From: Bolinopsis microptera
Taxonomy: Eukaryota; Ctenophora; Tentaculata; Lobata; Bolinopsidae
Direction of reading: 5' to 3'
Assembly (NCBI RefSeq): GCF_026151205.1
Contig: NC_087073.1
Location: forward strand, 22,036,270 to 22,100,269
DNA length: 64,000 nt
In this document: positions 12,347 through 23,810 of the stretch, in pieces
How positions within the stretch are numbered: position 1 is the stretch's first letter
Layout of the letters: every line of letters begins with the position of its first letter
The notes under the pieces: model-generated
Database searches by the model: none
What the model was told of the DNA's origin: nothing
What the model saw: only the letters and a program-made list of their open reading frames with translations
Translations under genes and position numbers: made by a program

Positions 12347-13129
12347 CTTATTCATATTGTGTATACAGTATAGACATAGTGTGTACTGGGTGGCGCTCAG
12401 TAGTCAGCCTGTCATTCCGCTGAATCTCTATCATCTACATGTTTATGAACAATACATAATACATAATATAAGGGGCCATCTACTTAGGACGTCCGCCAAA
12501 ATTTCAGATTTTCAGACATCCCCCTGTCCGGGTGTTGCTCTAACCAGAGCCCTTTTGCTCGCAGTATATTAATCTACTTGTGAAACAAGCGCGTCACGCA
12601 GTACGCGTATTCACATGGATATGTGAAGTCCGGGTGTGTCCGAATTTTCAAACCCCCCCCCCCCCCTGTGGATCCGAATTCTCCAACCAAAATTGAACGG
12701 AGAATCGTTTTAAATAACCTTATGACTATGATGTATGAGGCACCTCGACAAAAGCTACTCACGCTATTGTGCTAATTGTTATGAAGAAATACGTCAGTAG
12801 CGTTTTTGAGCTTGTTATTCTTTTTGTATAAGTGCATATACTAACTTTGATTCTGAATACATTGCAAAATAATTTATTTCCATTTATATGAAGTTTGAAA
12901 GAAGTTACAGCAATGCGCGCAATTTGGGGAGTATGCTTTTGGCGGAGATATAAGTAACTGCGCCTTGACAATGTCAACATTTCCAAATCGTTGCTCTGCG
13001 AATTAACAAAGCTACTAATCTAGAGCAACGATCTCGTCAGCAACTTCGATGCGAAGTAAGAATAATAAATTGCGCGGCGCGGAAATGGGAATTCTCAGAA
13101 CCTCTAACAGTGAACGAAACTGAAATAAG

Positions 13130-14690
13130 TATGCGAAAATTCCACTAGGAGTAACACTCTATAGCAAACTCACATGGAATGAACACATAAATGCCAATGT
13201 AAAAAAGCCAAAGGCATACTCATGCAATGCAGGAGAGCCATTGGACCAACATGGGGGTTCACCCCCAAGACCATGAAATGGATATATACAGCTGGAGTCA
13301 AACCTTCCTTGACATACGCTGCGAAAATCTGGCTCAATGGTGTGTCCAAAAAACATAACTTAACAATCCTAAGCAGCGTACAACATCTAGGGAATATTCT
13401 CATAACAGGAGGGTAAGTGGTTACCATCAATTCCTGGAGCAGCTCTAGACATCATCACCGGAATCATCCCCATCGCCCTGGTGATTGTCATACGTTGTAT
13501 GACCCGCCGCGCACGAAGTGCGCGGCTCCCCCTGTATCGTCAGGACGATTCACCATAGTGAAACGACCGTGGGGGTCGCAACGTGATACAACCTGGTGAT
13601 AGAAGAGGTAGCAGCAAAAGGAGCTCTTAGACTCAAATCCAACAACCACTAGATATATGATCCGATGGTTAACAAGAAGAACAACCTAACGTAACCACCC
13701 AAACAAAACTTAACGAACAGTTACTAAAAGCTATCAATCTCAATTCTGAAGGGCAAGATCAACATACTACATAACTGAATGTTGACACAGAAATTCCTTG
13801 ACTCTCAGAGTATGAGGAAATCTAGAACGATACCAACAACATACAATGCTACACAGACGGCTCCAAAATGAATGAACAAGTTGGAGCAGGAGTGCACATT
13901 GTGGATAACGACACCCCTCCACGTAATAGGAGTCCTACCAGTACCACCTAGGAACTAACTCAACCGTCTTCAAGGCTGAGACCTTTGCCGTAGCGGCAAA
14001 AATATTACGGGAATCTGGAACCAAAACTAGAAAAATCATCATAAAATGTGATAGCCATAAGCCAGGCGACAATAATGGCAATGAGCAATACCAAAGTCAA
14101 ATCTAAAAGCACCAGCACAGTAATAAGTGAGCTAGCGATGGACAATCAAGTCCTACTATGATGGATAGCTCACAAAGGCTATGATGGTAACGAAAAGGCA
14201 GCTACTCCCAAACAAGGCTCTGATAACTTGGACTCCGCCCAAGTGCTACTACCAGCACTGCGGAGTATAAGTCATCGGAAAATGAGGGAAAGATGTAGAA
14301 CGTTGTCCAACACTCATTTTAAACGAGTATGGACAGTATAACACAAGTTTGCCAGATCAATGCCGAAACTTGGCAAAGAGAGCACAAGAACAGGGACACA
14401 ATTCCTTATTGGACATTGTGAACTAAACTACCATATTAATAAGGTCAAGCCGACAACAGTCCCTAAAACTTGTCCACACTGTCTCATGGAAGAGGAGACA
14501 ATGAACCACTTTATTGGTCAGTGCCCAAAAGTGGTCTTTCCGACGAAGAGGATACTTTGACTCCGTCTACCTTAATCTGACAGACATAGTGGACAAATTC
14601 TCACTACCAAGGATCATCGGCTCCATACAAGCAACAAAACGATTTACTAAATGTGGAGAAAACAAAGTTTAACTTTTTCCATTAATAAAC
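13130..14690 (+). pseudogene. Dead non-LTR retrotransposon: RT C-terminus, RNase H, tail
   Basis: Reading across several frames recovers the end of a reverse-transcriptase region (…KAKGILMQCRRAIGPTWGF…VKPSLTYAA, about 13170-13420), an RNase H-like block beginning YTDGSK (about 13850) and a C-terminal Cys/His segment (CPHCLMEEETMNHFIGQCP, about 14470-14530). This order matches I/Jockey-type LINEs with RNase H. Stops and frameshifts are frequent. A 116-bp structured element is inserted at 13485-13600. Confidence 0.75.
13485..13600. repeat. Short structured element, inverted copy inside LINE
   Basis: Reverse complement of 12229-12346, imperfect at the outer end, nearly identical over the hairpin core. 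It sits inside the degenerate LINE coding sequence, so it inserted after the LINE. Confidence 0.65.
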
Positions 14691-14854
14691 ATTTTACCGG
14701 GGTAAGCACAGGGCTCCAATGCTCTATCTTACAGTGGTCATTATCTATCCTAATAGGATTCCTATAGTGATAATGACCACAGCTCCCTTCGAAGAAGAAG
14801 GTGTGCAAAGGATTATAAATCGAATGCGAAATGACTAATGAGTAGAGTTGGTAG

Positions 14855-15838
14855 TGAGGAGTGGAGGAGAAGCATCAAACTGGGCTCCATGCTTTGCAGG
14901 AGTGGAGGAGAAGCATCAAACTGGGCTCCATGCTTTGCAGGAGTGGAGGAGAAGCATCAAACTGGGCTCCATGCTTTGCAGGAGTGGAGGATCAAACTGG
15001 GCTCCATGCTTTGCAGTAGTGGAGGAGAAGCATCAAACTGGGCTCCATGCTTTGCAGGAGTGGAGGAGAAGCATCAAACTGGGCTCCATGCTTTGCAGGA
15101 GTGGAGGAGTGGAGGAGAAGCATCAAACTGGGCTCCATGCTTTGCAGGAGTGGAGGAGAAGCATCAAACTGGGCTCCATGCTTTGCAGGAGTGGAGGAGA
15201 AGCATCAAACTGGGCTCCATGCTTTGCAGGAGTGGAGGAGAAGCATCAAACTGGGCTCCATGCTTTGCAGGAGTGGAGGATCAAACTGGGCTCCATGCTT
15301 TGCAGGAGTGGAGGAGAAGCATCAAACTGGGCTCCATGCTTTGCAGGAGTGGAGGAGAAGCATCAAACTGGGCTCCATGCTTTGCAGGAGTGGAGGAGAA
15401 GCATCAAACTGGGCTCCATGCTTTGCAGGAGTGGAGGAGAAGCATCAAACTGGGCTCCATGCTTTGCAGGAGTGGAGGAGAAGCATCAAACTGGGCTCCA
15501 TGCTTTGCAGGAGTGGAGGAGAAGCATCAAACTGGGCTCCATGCTTTGCAGGAGTGGAGGAGAAGCATCAAACTGGGCTCCATGCTTTGCAGGAGTGGAG
15601 GAGAAGCATCAAACTGGGCTCCATGCTTTGCAGGAGTGGAGGATCAATCAAACTGGGCTCCATGCTTTGCAGGAGTGGAGGAGAAGCATCAAACTGGGCT
15701 CCATGCTTTGCAGGAGTGGAGGAGAAGCATCAAACTGGGCTCCATGCTTTGCAGGAGTGGAGGAGAAGCATCAAACTGGGCTCCATGCTTTGCAGGAGTG
15801 GAGGAGAAGCATCAAACTGGGCTCCATGCTTTGCAGTA
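14855..15838. repeat. 41-bp minisatellite
   Basis: About 24 near-identical copies of a 41-bp unit (GGAGAAGCATCAAACTGGGC then TCCATGCTTTGCAGGAGTGGA), with a few shortened units at 14990, 15104, 15278 and 15640. All three plus frames lack stops, giving three overlapping 280-341-codon frames that are artefacts. Confidence 0.92.
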
Positions 15839-16417
15839 AAGCAGACATTCAGCGTAGGATTAGTTTACTCTAGGCTATGCTGCTTTTAATAAGCAGAATT
15901 GAATTGACGGATTAAAACTTGTGAATCTGACCTCCAGCTCGCCTTTTTTGAAAATTCAAGCAAATCGAGGATGTTTAAAGGGTGCAGGATGTTCAACTCG
16001 TCAAAATACCGGTGGAAATTATTTGGTAGGCCCTAAAATGACTCGCCCAGATCCAGTCTTATCCTTAAATTGAACATAACTCACTAGCTGAAGTAGCACT
16101 GAATTGTCGGATTAAACCTTGACTCTTCAATCTTCACTCTCTAGAGTCTAGACTCCATCAATTACCGTTTCACCATTTCATCGACCTGGATAACCCAGCA
16201 AACCTTACTCGCTCCCACTAAATGACTAAATCGCTCGCCTAAATTTAAAAAAATTCTTGTGAAAAGGTCCTGAGCATTTTACCCTATTATACTGTCATGG
16301 GGGTGATTCGTAATCAGCGTCTAAAAATATATCGATTATTTGGAGCGGCAGAACCCAGAACAGGTGATGAATAAAATTATTTTTTGGGATTTGATATATA
16401 TATATTTAATATTTAAT

Positions 16418-16485
16418 ATATACATAAGTAATGCAAAATTAAATATGTATATATACATATTTAATTTTGCATTACTTATGTATAT
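16418..16485. repeat. 68-bp uninterrupted palindrome
   Basis: Perfect inverted repeat with no spacer, centred on GTATATATAC. The arms contain ACATAAGTAATGCAAAATTA. Confidence 0.9.
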
Positions 16486-16498
16486 TCTTATATTGTAA

Positions 16499-16650
16499 TT
16501 TGACCAAAACCCATAATCATGGGTAGAGTGGACCGCTGCTAGTGTCTCTCTTTCCCAAACAAAAGGAAATGATATTAATTTGAATGACCGTCCGCAAATG
16601 CAAAATGATACCGAGAATGAAATCGGTCGCTCGCTTTTCCCATTCATTTA
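16499..16650. repeat. Dispersed repeat with ACCCATAATCATGGGT motif
   Basis: Shares long stretches with 43537-43765 and, in reverse, with 34905-35075 (GGGTAGAGTGGACCGCTGC, GAAATCGGTCGCTCGCTTTT). A mobile-element family without coding capacity. Confidence 0.75.
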
Positions 16651-16726
16651 CAATTGATTAAGAAGAACTACCCGAATTATTCGTAAGCCGTCAAATTTTA
16701 TGATTGAAAAATTGGTTTTACTTTTA

Positions 16727-16767
16727 CAACATAATATGAGTACACGTCGTGTACTCATATTATGTTG
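16727..16767. repeat. 41-bp palindrome
   Basis: Two 20-bp arms (CAACATAATATGAGTACACG and its complement) around a single T. Confidence 0.9.
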
Positions 16768-17051
16768 AGCTGTAAAACGATTAGTTTAGCGTCTCTTACT
16801 TAGTTCCAATACAATTCCTGAATTTCTCATTGAATAATTATAAACAGATGTAGTCGCTGGAATTCTGTAAGACAACAATTTCAAGAGTGAAACAACAAAA
16901 GAGACAAACTTTCAAATTGCTAAATTCTAATATTAACCAGAAATAAGAAGATTCAAATTAGTCTTCTTCTTCTTATATATGGTGGCCGGTTTTAATCCTA
17001 AAATCAGGCTGAGGGACTTTTTAGCCGAAACTCTTGACAGCTCCATTCCAT

Positions 17052-18930
17052 TTAGTCAAAATACTCAATTGCCCCATAAGTAACCTCGATCTCACTTACG
17101 GCCACGCCCTTGTAGACTCCAGATATCGTAGCATATGCCTGAGATCCATCATAGTACACCTTCCTGATGGTTGCTGAGTAGGGGATATCAGCTCTGTACT
17201 CGGTACCAACAATGACAGCTGTCATCTTGGATCGTCCCGGTAGTTGCACCCATGCATTGATGCTATCCGTGTGGGTCTTTGTGGTGGTGCTTCCAGTTTC
17301 AAATGTGGAGGTGTTCGAAGCGCTAACTGTTGTCTTTGCGCCTGCTCCTATGATAGGTACTTTTGCCTCGATCTCCACTGCTATGCCCAGTTGGATCGCC
17401 TGACTGTATGTAAAGAGGGTCGATTCAGCTATGGAGTAGGTGATGGTTCTGGTCAATGTTTGCGGTTGATCGGAGAAATTCTCCACAACCGTCGGGCTCA
17501 TCTTAACAGGAGCAGTTTGCTGTCTTTCGCTATTGAGATCGTACTGCACGTTGTACATGTAGATCTTCTCTATAGGTTCCTCTGCCCAGTATGAGTGGTA
17601 CTGCTTGTCCAAGAAGTAAGGAGGGTACCGAGGGTACCGGGAACGGTCACTACCGCGGTAGATTGATACTGCTCCGAACCCTCTCACTGACTGCAAGGAC
17701 CTAGATAATGTTCGAGCCTCGTAGATCGGAACAATAACATTGTCCCTCCCGACGTTTGAGACGTATCTCCAGCTGGAGATACCGCGTAATCCGTATGATC
17801 CGTATTCAGTGCAGTAACTGCTCTTCACACAGTACACGTCACCAATTTGAGGGTAGCTGCCGGAAGTAGCAACACTTCCCAGCGAGACGTACCTCCAAGG
17901 ACAGATCACACTCCATAGTTGTACACCTCTGTTTGCTCCCCAGATCTTTGAGTAGGATTTTGGTGCCCGAACGGAGTCGTCGTTAACGTTTTTTGGCTTC
18001 AGCAGGAACCCTATCCTAGGCTTGCTGTGTGAGGCAACAAAAATATCTCCGATAGGATAATACCCGCTTCTAGATTCAGCTCTCCAGATGGAAAAGTCAG
18101 CATCAGCTCCAGATCCAGCTTCGTTCCAGATCATCTTCAGCTCCCCAACTTCGTACAAGTTTAGTGGTTTGTCATCTTTTATAGTAGGCAGACTCCAAAC
18201 ATCGCGAACATTATTGCCGTCAGCTCTAAGGAGATACGAAGAAGATGGTCTGGAGTATCCATTGACACCAATAAAGGTTCCTGCATCAATTCCAAAAGCG
18301 TCTCCCCCAGCCCTAATGACAGTCCACAAACTAAGGTCAGAATATGCCCCCCAAGCCTTTGCCCCCAAGCCTTTGTCGTTCCAAGTATGTACCGTATCTG
18401 CCTGGACTACGTACTGGTTCTTTACACAACAGTACTTGCTGGAGTCAGGGTGCGTATAATAACTCCCCATTGCAACTCCTCCAAGACAGGTGTATCCAGA
18501 TGGAGCGTTCATCGTGTATATAGCAACGTCAGAATATGGACCACTTCCTGAATATCTCCGCACTCGAGAGAACCTGATCGGGTGACTTAGGGCCCCTGCT
18601 TTCCTCTGTGACACCAACACTGCTTTAGCTGTGGGACGACCCCACCCATCAGTAGCTATATCTCCGAGACTTACCTAGAAAAGTTCTCAGGCTACCACGC
18701 GGAACTGGATCATGAGGAACAAAACGGTCGGATGACAGTCGACTGAGGTCCGCCAATTCAGTGTCTGAGTAAGCGAATGTCGTCTGGTAGTTCCGTACGC
18801 GCCAAACTGCCCCATACCGGTCAGCTTCAGACCCTGCATCAGGCCAGATTCTTTCATAATCATCAGAGTACTTGTAGACAATATCTTGAGCAGCAGTCAC
18901 TGATATCAGTGCTAATGCAAACATAATCAT
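17052..18930 (-). CDS. Secreted Vps62-like/aerolysin-family pore-forming protein, two exons
   Basis: Exon 1 is 18675-18930 and exon 2 is 17052-18628; the 46-bp intron (GTAAGT…CCACAG) is phase 1, giving about 610 residues. The start at 18930 is followed by a short hydrophobic signal peptide (ends near AAQ). The first about 400 residues hold repeated blocks of Vps62/DUF946 type: alternating 'SGSGPYSDVAIY', 'GYTCLGGVA', 'DLSLW' and 'FSIWRAESRSGYYPIGDI'. The last about 185 residues match the aerolysin/ETX-MTX2 core: long alternating Ser/Thr strands, then a TTVSASNTSTFETG-like insertion loop. By family the protein would be secreted, oligomerise and insert a beta-barrel; the Vps62-like part may bind sugar or membrane (inference). 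A Penelope-like insertion begins 54 bp upstream of the ATG. It is less like the two genes at 29.6-33.4 kb than they are to each other. Exon structure is well supported by phase. Confidence 0.8.
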
Positions 18931-18971
18931 CTTTGTTCTTCAGGTTTCAATCATAAATTCTGAAATGTAAT

Positions 18972-18984
18972 ACATTTATTCGTT
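18972..18984. other. Left 13-bp target-site duplication of PLE
   Basis: ACATTTATTCGTT, repeated at 23077-23089 on the other side of the Penelope-like element. Confidence 0.85.
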
Positions 18985-19550
18985 GATAAAGCTTTCGCTG
19001 ACGTTAAGGAAAGTAGAGATTGTCCAGCAAGGGTGTTAATTAGCCGCAATCCTCCCAAGATAAAATACGTTAGGATCTTAAGATTTTTTAGATATCATTG
19101 AGCATAAGCAGTGATACAACGTATCTCGGGATGATCCGCAGAGTCTCGACTAGTTTCGGCTTACCGCCATCAACAGGATCGATGAATCATCTAGCGGGAA
19201 ATTTGAAATCAATTATCAATAAACAACATTCCGAAAGTATAAAAGTAAAATTCAAAAGAAAAAGTCAGTAGGAAAATGTACGAAAATGTACGAAGTAGGT
19301 AATGTAATTTTTTACATTACCTACTTCGTACATTTTCCTACTGACTTTCTCTTTTGAATTTTACTTTTATACTTTCGGAATGTTGTTTATTGATAATTGA
19401 TTTCAAATTTCCCGCTAGATGATTCATCGATCCTGTTGATGGCGGTAAGCCGAAACTAGTCGAGACTCTGCGGATCATCCCGAGATACGTTGTATCACTG
19501 CTTATGCTCAATGATATCTAAAAAATCTTAAGATCCTAACGTATTTTATC

Positions 19551-22500
19551 TTGGGAGGATTGCGGCTAATTAACACCCTTGCTGGACAATCTCTACTTTC
19601 CTTAACGTCAGCGAAAGCTTTATCAATTTGTTTTGTTCAACAACCAACTCATTTGAGGAAGAGGATTATTCGGTCACACCGACCAGCATCATCTGAACAT
19701 CTAGCGAATACAGAACTCATATCAACAATCAATAACACAATGGCAAACTCTAATCAGTGGGAACGTAAACTCAACCGAAATACTTCGAAACTGACGAACA
19801 GACTGGGACAACTAGAATTATTAAAATCGTGTTCCAACAACAACCTCCCCGATATACTCTCATCAGTGAGACCCAGAATGGGAAAAACGTTCAGCTACCC
19901 CGATTTAACTCAACAGATGGAAGAAGCTCTAAAAGAGGCTAGGAGAACAGCTATCAATCTTGGAATCGCTGAGGCCAACCGTGATATCACGAGAATACGG
20001 GGTGTTGAAAAGCAAATGCTTGAACAAGCTACAGAAGTTTTATCAGAACAGCAGATAATACAACTTAAAAGGAGCATGGATAAAACCCAGTCGACCACCC
20101 ACCAAAAACTCGTAAAGAAACACTCGGCAAAATTTAAGAATAAGAGTGATACTCCTATTTCACCTACTGATCAGCCTCTTTATCAGAAAAGAGCCGAACG
20201 TTCTGCTAGCCAACAGGCGTATAAAAAACGATGCCGGAAACACTACAAACATCGTAAAGCAGCTGAAAAGAAGGAACGTTTGGCTGCTAGACTGAAAACT
20301 ATAGATGACTCCAACATGGTCATAAACTTTTCAGACATCACCCTACCACCAGAAGCGAAGCTGTTCCTTGCCAAAGGCACAGGTTTCGTCAGTACCAGAA
20401 AACCGGATAGGGACAAACTGCACTACGATACCAGGGAGCTGATAAGAAATATAGCATGGAGAGCACATCATAACACGAACAACGATGAGGAAAATCGGGA
20501 AGAGCAAGACACCGTACCTACAGATCTATTTCCTAAAGCACTCTACATCAAGCGCACAGGTTGGCCCCCATTTCAACAACCAGGAATCGAAGAACTGAAA
20601 ACAGAAATGAAACAACTTGTAGATACAATAGTACTGAGCAAACCCACCCCCAACCTGACAAAAGCGGAAACTAGAGGCCAAAACTGGTGTAAGAGCATGA
20701 TGCGCCTTGGTAAATTGGTTTTCACAAGAGCTGATAAAGGAGGAAGTGTCCTTGTGATGAACCCCCAGGATGTGGATAAAGCTATAAGAGCTGAACTTAG
20801 CAAATCAGATGGTTACAGCAGTTTACCAGAAGACCCTAATGATGGAATTCTTAAAAACCAGAAGTTGCTTATTGAAAATCTAATCAATAACGGCTCTTTC
20901 AACAACAAGATTTTAGAAACCATTACGGGGTACACAGAAAGAGGAGGGAAAATGAGAAAAACCTGTTTTAAGACAAGGACAGGAATACCATACCCACTAT
21001 TCAAGATCCACAAACTAGACCCCCAACAAATCCTAGACAGGACCATTCCCCCATCGAGATTAGTACACGCTCTTACCCAATCTCCAACAACCAGGCTTGA
21101 ACAATTCCTTGCTCACCACTTCGGCCAAGTTTCACGTAACTATGCTAGTGATGAATACATCAAGGATACAAACGATTTCCTACACCAAATAAAAGAAGTC
21201 GGAATAGAAGAAGGCGAATTACTCTATACTCTAGACGTGAAAGCCCTTTACCCGAGCATGGACCAGACCATCGTTCTACAGTCAGTCAAAGCAGCACTGG
21301 AAGAGGATAGAACCCTAACCCCTGAAATCAGAAGCGGCATACTCCCATGCATCGAATTCTGTCTTCAAAACTCTACTCTAGAGTACAGAGGCATGTATTT
21401 CAAAGCCATCAAAGGAGTACCAACAGGCGGCTCCATATCTAGACCTTTGGCTGACACATTCCTCAAATTTCTCAAACTACATCTCAAATCTAAAATACCA
21501 GAGTGGGATGTACTCATCAGATTATGGAAAAGGTATATCGACGACATTTTCGGTATATGGAGAGGTACGAAAGAGGAATTTGAGGATTTCGTCTCTAAAC
21601 TCAACAGTGAATCATCAACTTACGGGATAGAGTTCACAGGGGATGGAGGTAGAGAACTAAGCTTCTTGGATGTTAAGGTCAGGATAACAGATCCAGAACA
21701 CGACACACCAGTAACTCTGGCCACCTCTCTGTTCAAGAAACCTACTGATAACAGATCTTTTCTACAGAGGAACAGTCACCATCCTCCTCATGTCTTCAAA
21801 AGCGTTCCTTACTCACAACTTCTAAGAACAAAAACCATATGCTCAGATGAGGACACTTTTATGGAAGCAGCACAAGAGATTATGGGAGACTTCAAGAAAA
21901 GCGGATACAGGGATGCAGAACTTAAGGCAGCATTAACCAAAGCTAGTCTGGTTAACCGGGATCAACGCCTTACACCGAGGGAGAATACCAATGAGTCTAT
22001 GCCAAATAGTGAACACTGCAACTTGATCCTCTCAACACAGTACTGCAAGGAACTCAACGAAATCAGGAGCTTCCTTGAAGATAAGAAACAAACTATTGAG
22101 CATATCATTGGTAAGCAGGTATCCATTACAATAGCTCACAGAAGGGACAACAACATCGCAGATGAAATGTTCAAGAGGCGGAGATTTGCGACAACACCTG
22201 CTGACTCAGCACCCAACTCCATCAATACGGCGGACATAACATCACAAGCTTGCAATAGACCTCGCTGTCTTACATGCAAGCTAACTAGTGGAACAGCAAA
22301 TGGTACTTTGACAGTTAACAAACAGATTATCAGAATTGACATGCGGCTTAACTGTAGTAATGAAAACGTGATTTATGTAGCCCAATGTAAACTGTGCGAT
22401 AGTGGCTTTTATTTCGGCCAAACCTGGTTGACTTTAAGCACACGAATGAACAGCCACAGGGCAGCTTTTAAACCAGGTTGTTACACTAAATCGGCCCTTT

Positions 22501-22676
22501 CCATGCACATATCTGAAATGCACCAAGACAAACTTTCTGAGAAATTAAGCAATTTTAATTTGGGTATTATTAAACAATGTAGTAGAGAGGAACTTAACAT
22601 GTTTGAAGATATTTATATCGAGAAATTTAAAGCGAGGATTATTGGGTTAAATAGGAGCAAAGTTACCGGGAATTAG
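19551..22676 (+). CDS. PLE reverse transcriptase with GIY-YIG endonuclease
   Basis: Open for 1041 codons from a TTG; the first convincing ATG is at 19740 (about residue 64), giving about 978 residues. RT blocks: motif A LDVKALYPS near residue 560, motif B GVPTGGSISRPLAD near 625, catalytic YIDD near 661, then FLDVKV. A Cys cluster (CNRPRCLTC, about 900) precedes a GIY-YIG domain from about 938 (VIYVAQC…FYFGQT…R…H…E near the end). This is the standard PLE layout of RT followed by C-terminal GIY-YIG endonuclease; reverse transcription is primed at the nicked target. No frameshift or missing catalytic residue is visible, so the copy may be active. Subfamily is not assigned. Confidence 0.93.
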   Translation: MGGLRLINTLAGQSLLSLTSAKALSICFVQQPTHLRKRIIRSHRPASSEHLANTELISTINNTMANSNQWERKLNRNTSKLTNRLGQLELLKSCSNNNLPDILSSVRPRMGKTFSYPDLTQQMEEALKEARRTAINLGIAEANRDITRIRGVEKQMLEQATEVLSEQQIIQLKRSMDKTQSTTHQKLVKKHSAKFKNKSDTPISPTDQPLYQKRAERSASQQAYKKRCRKHYKHRKAAEKKERLAARLKTIDDSNMVINFSDITLPPEAKLFLAKGTGFVSTRKPDRDKLHYDTRELIRNIAWRAHHNTNNDEENREEQDTVPTDLFPKALYIKRTGWPPFQQPGIEELKTEMKQLVDTIVLSKPTPNLTKAETRGQNWCKSMMRLGKLVFTRADKGGSVLVMNPQDVDKAIRAELSKSDGYSSLPEDPNDGILKNQKLLIENLINNGSFNNKILETITGYTERGGKMRKTCFKTRTGIPYPLFKIHKLDPQQILDRTIPPSRLVHALTQSPTTRLEQFLAHHFGQVSRNYASDEYIKDTNDFLHQIKEVGIEEGELLYTLDVKALYPSMDQTIVLQSVKAALEEDRTLTPEIRSGILPCIEFCLQNSTLEYRGMYFKAIKGVPTGGSISRPLADTFLKFLKLHLKSKIPEWDVLIRLWKRYIDDIFGIWRGTKEEFEDFVSKLNSESSTYGIEFTGDGGRELSFLDVKVRITDPEHDTPVTLATSLFKKPTDNRSFLQRNSHHPPHVFKSVPYSQLLRTKTICSDEDTFMEAAQEIMGDFKKSGYRDAELKAALTKASLVNRDQRLTPRENTNESMPNSEHCNLILSTQYCKELNEIRSFLEDKKQTIEHIIGKQVSITIAHRRDNNIADEMFKRRRFATTPADSAPNSINTADITSQACNRPRCLTCKLTSGTANGTLTVNKQIIRIDMRLNCSNENVIYVAQCKLCDSGFYFGQTWLTLSTRMNSHRAAFKPGCYTKSALSMHISEMHQDKLSEKLSNFNLGIIKQCSREELNMFEDIYIEKFKARIIGLNRSKVTGN

Positions 22677-22861
22677 GTCCGATGTTTGGCGATTTTTACC
22701 CTTTACACTTACACACACTCTCTCTTAGGTTATTAGCAGTAAAGTGTACTTTTTGCTTGCGAACGTGTTTCCTCCTTTTAACTTCCTATCTCAGTTCAGT
22801 CTTACTCTGCACGTTTTGTAGTTGTTTTGGCCCACTCCATGCTTTCACAGTAGTTACCTTA

Positions 22862-23072
22862 TTTACATTACCTACTTCGTACATTTTCCTACTGACTTTT
22901 TCTTTTGAATTTTACTTTTATACTTTCGGAATGTTGTTTATTGATAATTGATTTCAAATTTCCCGCTAGATGATTCATCGATCCTGTTGATGGCGGTAAG
23001 CCGAAACTAGTCGAGACTCTGCGGATCATCCCGAGATACGTTGTATCACTGCTTATGCTCAATGATATCTAA
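22862..23072. repeat. PLE 3' pseudo-LTR
   Basis: About 210 bp in direct orientation, near-identical to 19313-19527 and, inverted, to 19092-19308. It contains CTGTTGATGGC…GCCGAAAC at 22984-23007. Confidence 0.88.
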
Positions 23073-23089
23073 AAAAACATTTATTCGTT

Positions 23090-23810
23090 AGAACTTATAC
23101 ATTTAATTGATCTGTGATTCAATTATCTTTCTAGACGACCATCTTTTTAAACGGCTGTCATGTTAAATGCATGATACATTTTGTATGGGAGGCGACTTAA
23201 AAACTTGTGAGCATTGATTAAGTGTAGTTATACAGTTATACTTATAGTGTTTTATCTTAATCAACTAGATGAAATACTAGTTGTAGAATATAAGTTTTAC
23301 TATTAGTTTTACAGTTTCATAAAGTGAAAATATGTTTGTTTGGGGACCGGTTTTTGGTACACCGGCCCATGTTTACAAAATCATATGATACATAACAATA
23401 TAAATTTATTTAATATACGTGAATATGAAAATTGAAAATTATGATGTAACCGTAAAAAAAACAAAAACTTTAAAATTAAAACTTGCAAATCATGATTTAT
23501 TAACATAGTGACAAATAATTTGATTTGATACGACAGATGTAATGATCACACAGTTTTATAAGCTACTTGTGTCAGATTACTGATAAGTGGGCAGTGCAGA
23601 GTCGATGGTATAGTACTCTGTATCAGTATAGTGCTCTTGATTGAAGTTAAAACAAATAAGAATAACTGAGCCCATGTCTTATCAGCACCTGCTAGCGCTA
23701 TCAATATGACGCTATCAATATGACAGTGAATGGGCAGTGAAAAATGTGGCATATGGTTGATAGTGACTAGTGTGCTAACCGTCTAGTTTTACTTATTCCT
23801 TAGGTTATTC
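23090..23810. other. AT-rich spacer, nothing recognised
   Basis: No coding or repeated structure identified between the PLE and the LINE remnant. Confidence 0.5.

Larger units (their letters stand above)
15840..17051. other. Intergenic spacer with long palindromes
   Basis: No gene seen. It holds a 68-bp perfect palindrome (16418-16485), a dispersed repeat (16499-16650) and a 41-bp palindrome (16727-16767). Confidence 0.6.
18985..23076 (+). mobile_element. Complete Penelope-like retroelement (PLE)
   Basis: 4.1 kb. Order: an inverted 5' copy (18985-~19308), the direct pseudo-LTR running on into the ORF start (~19313-19627), one long ORF, and a second direct pseudo-LTR (~22862-23072). The 13-bp duplication ACATTTATTCGTT flanks it. 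The inverted arms at the 5' end form a 640-bp foldback. Inverted or tandem pseudo-LTRs and variable-length target duplications are typical of PLEs. The ORF is intact and the repeats are nearly identical, so the insertion is recent. Confidence 0.92.

Noticed and set aside
14838-15889. Three overlapping plus-strand frames of 280-341 codons
   Set aside because: A 41-bp stop-free repeat gives the same 41-residue period in all frames.
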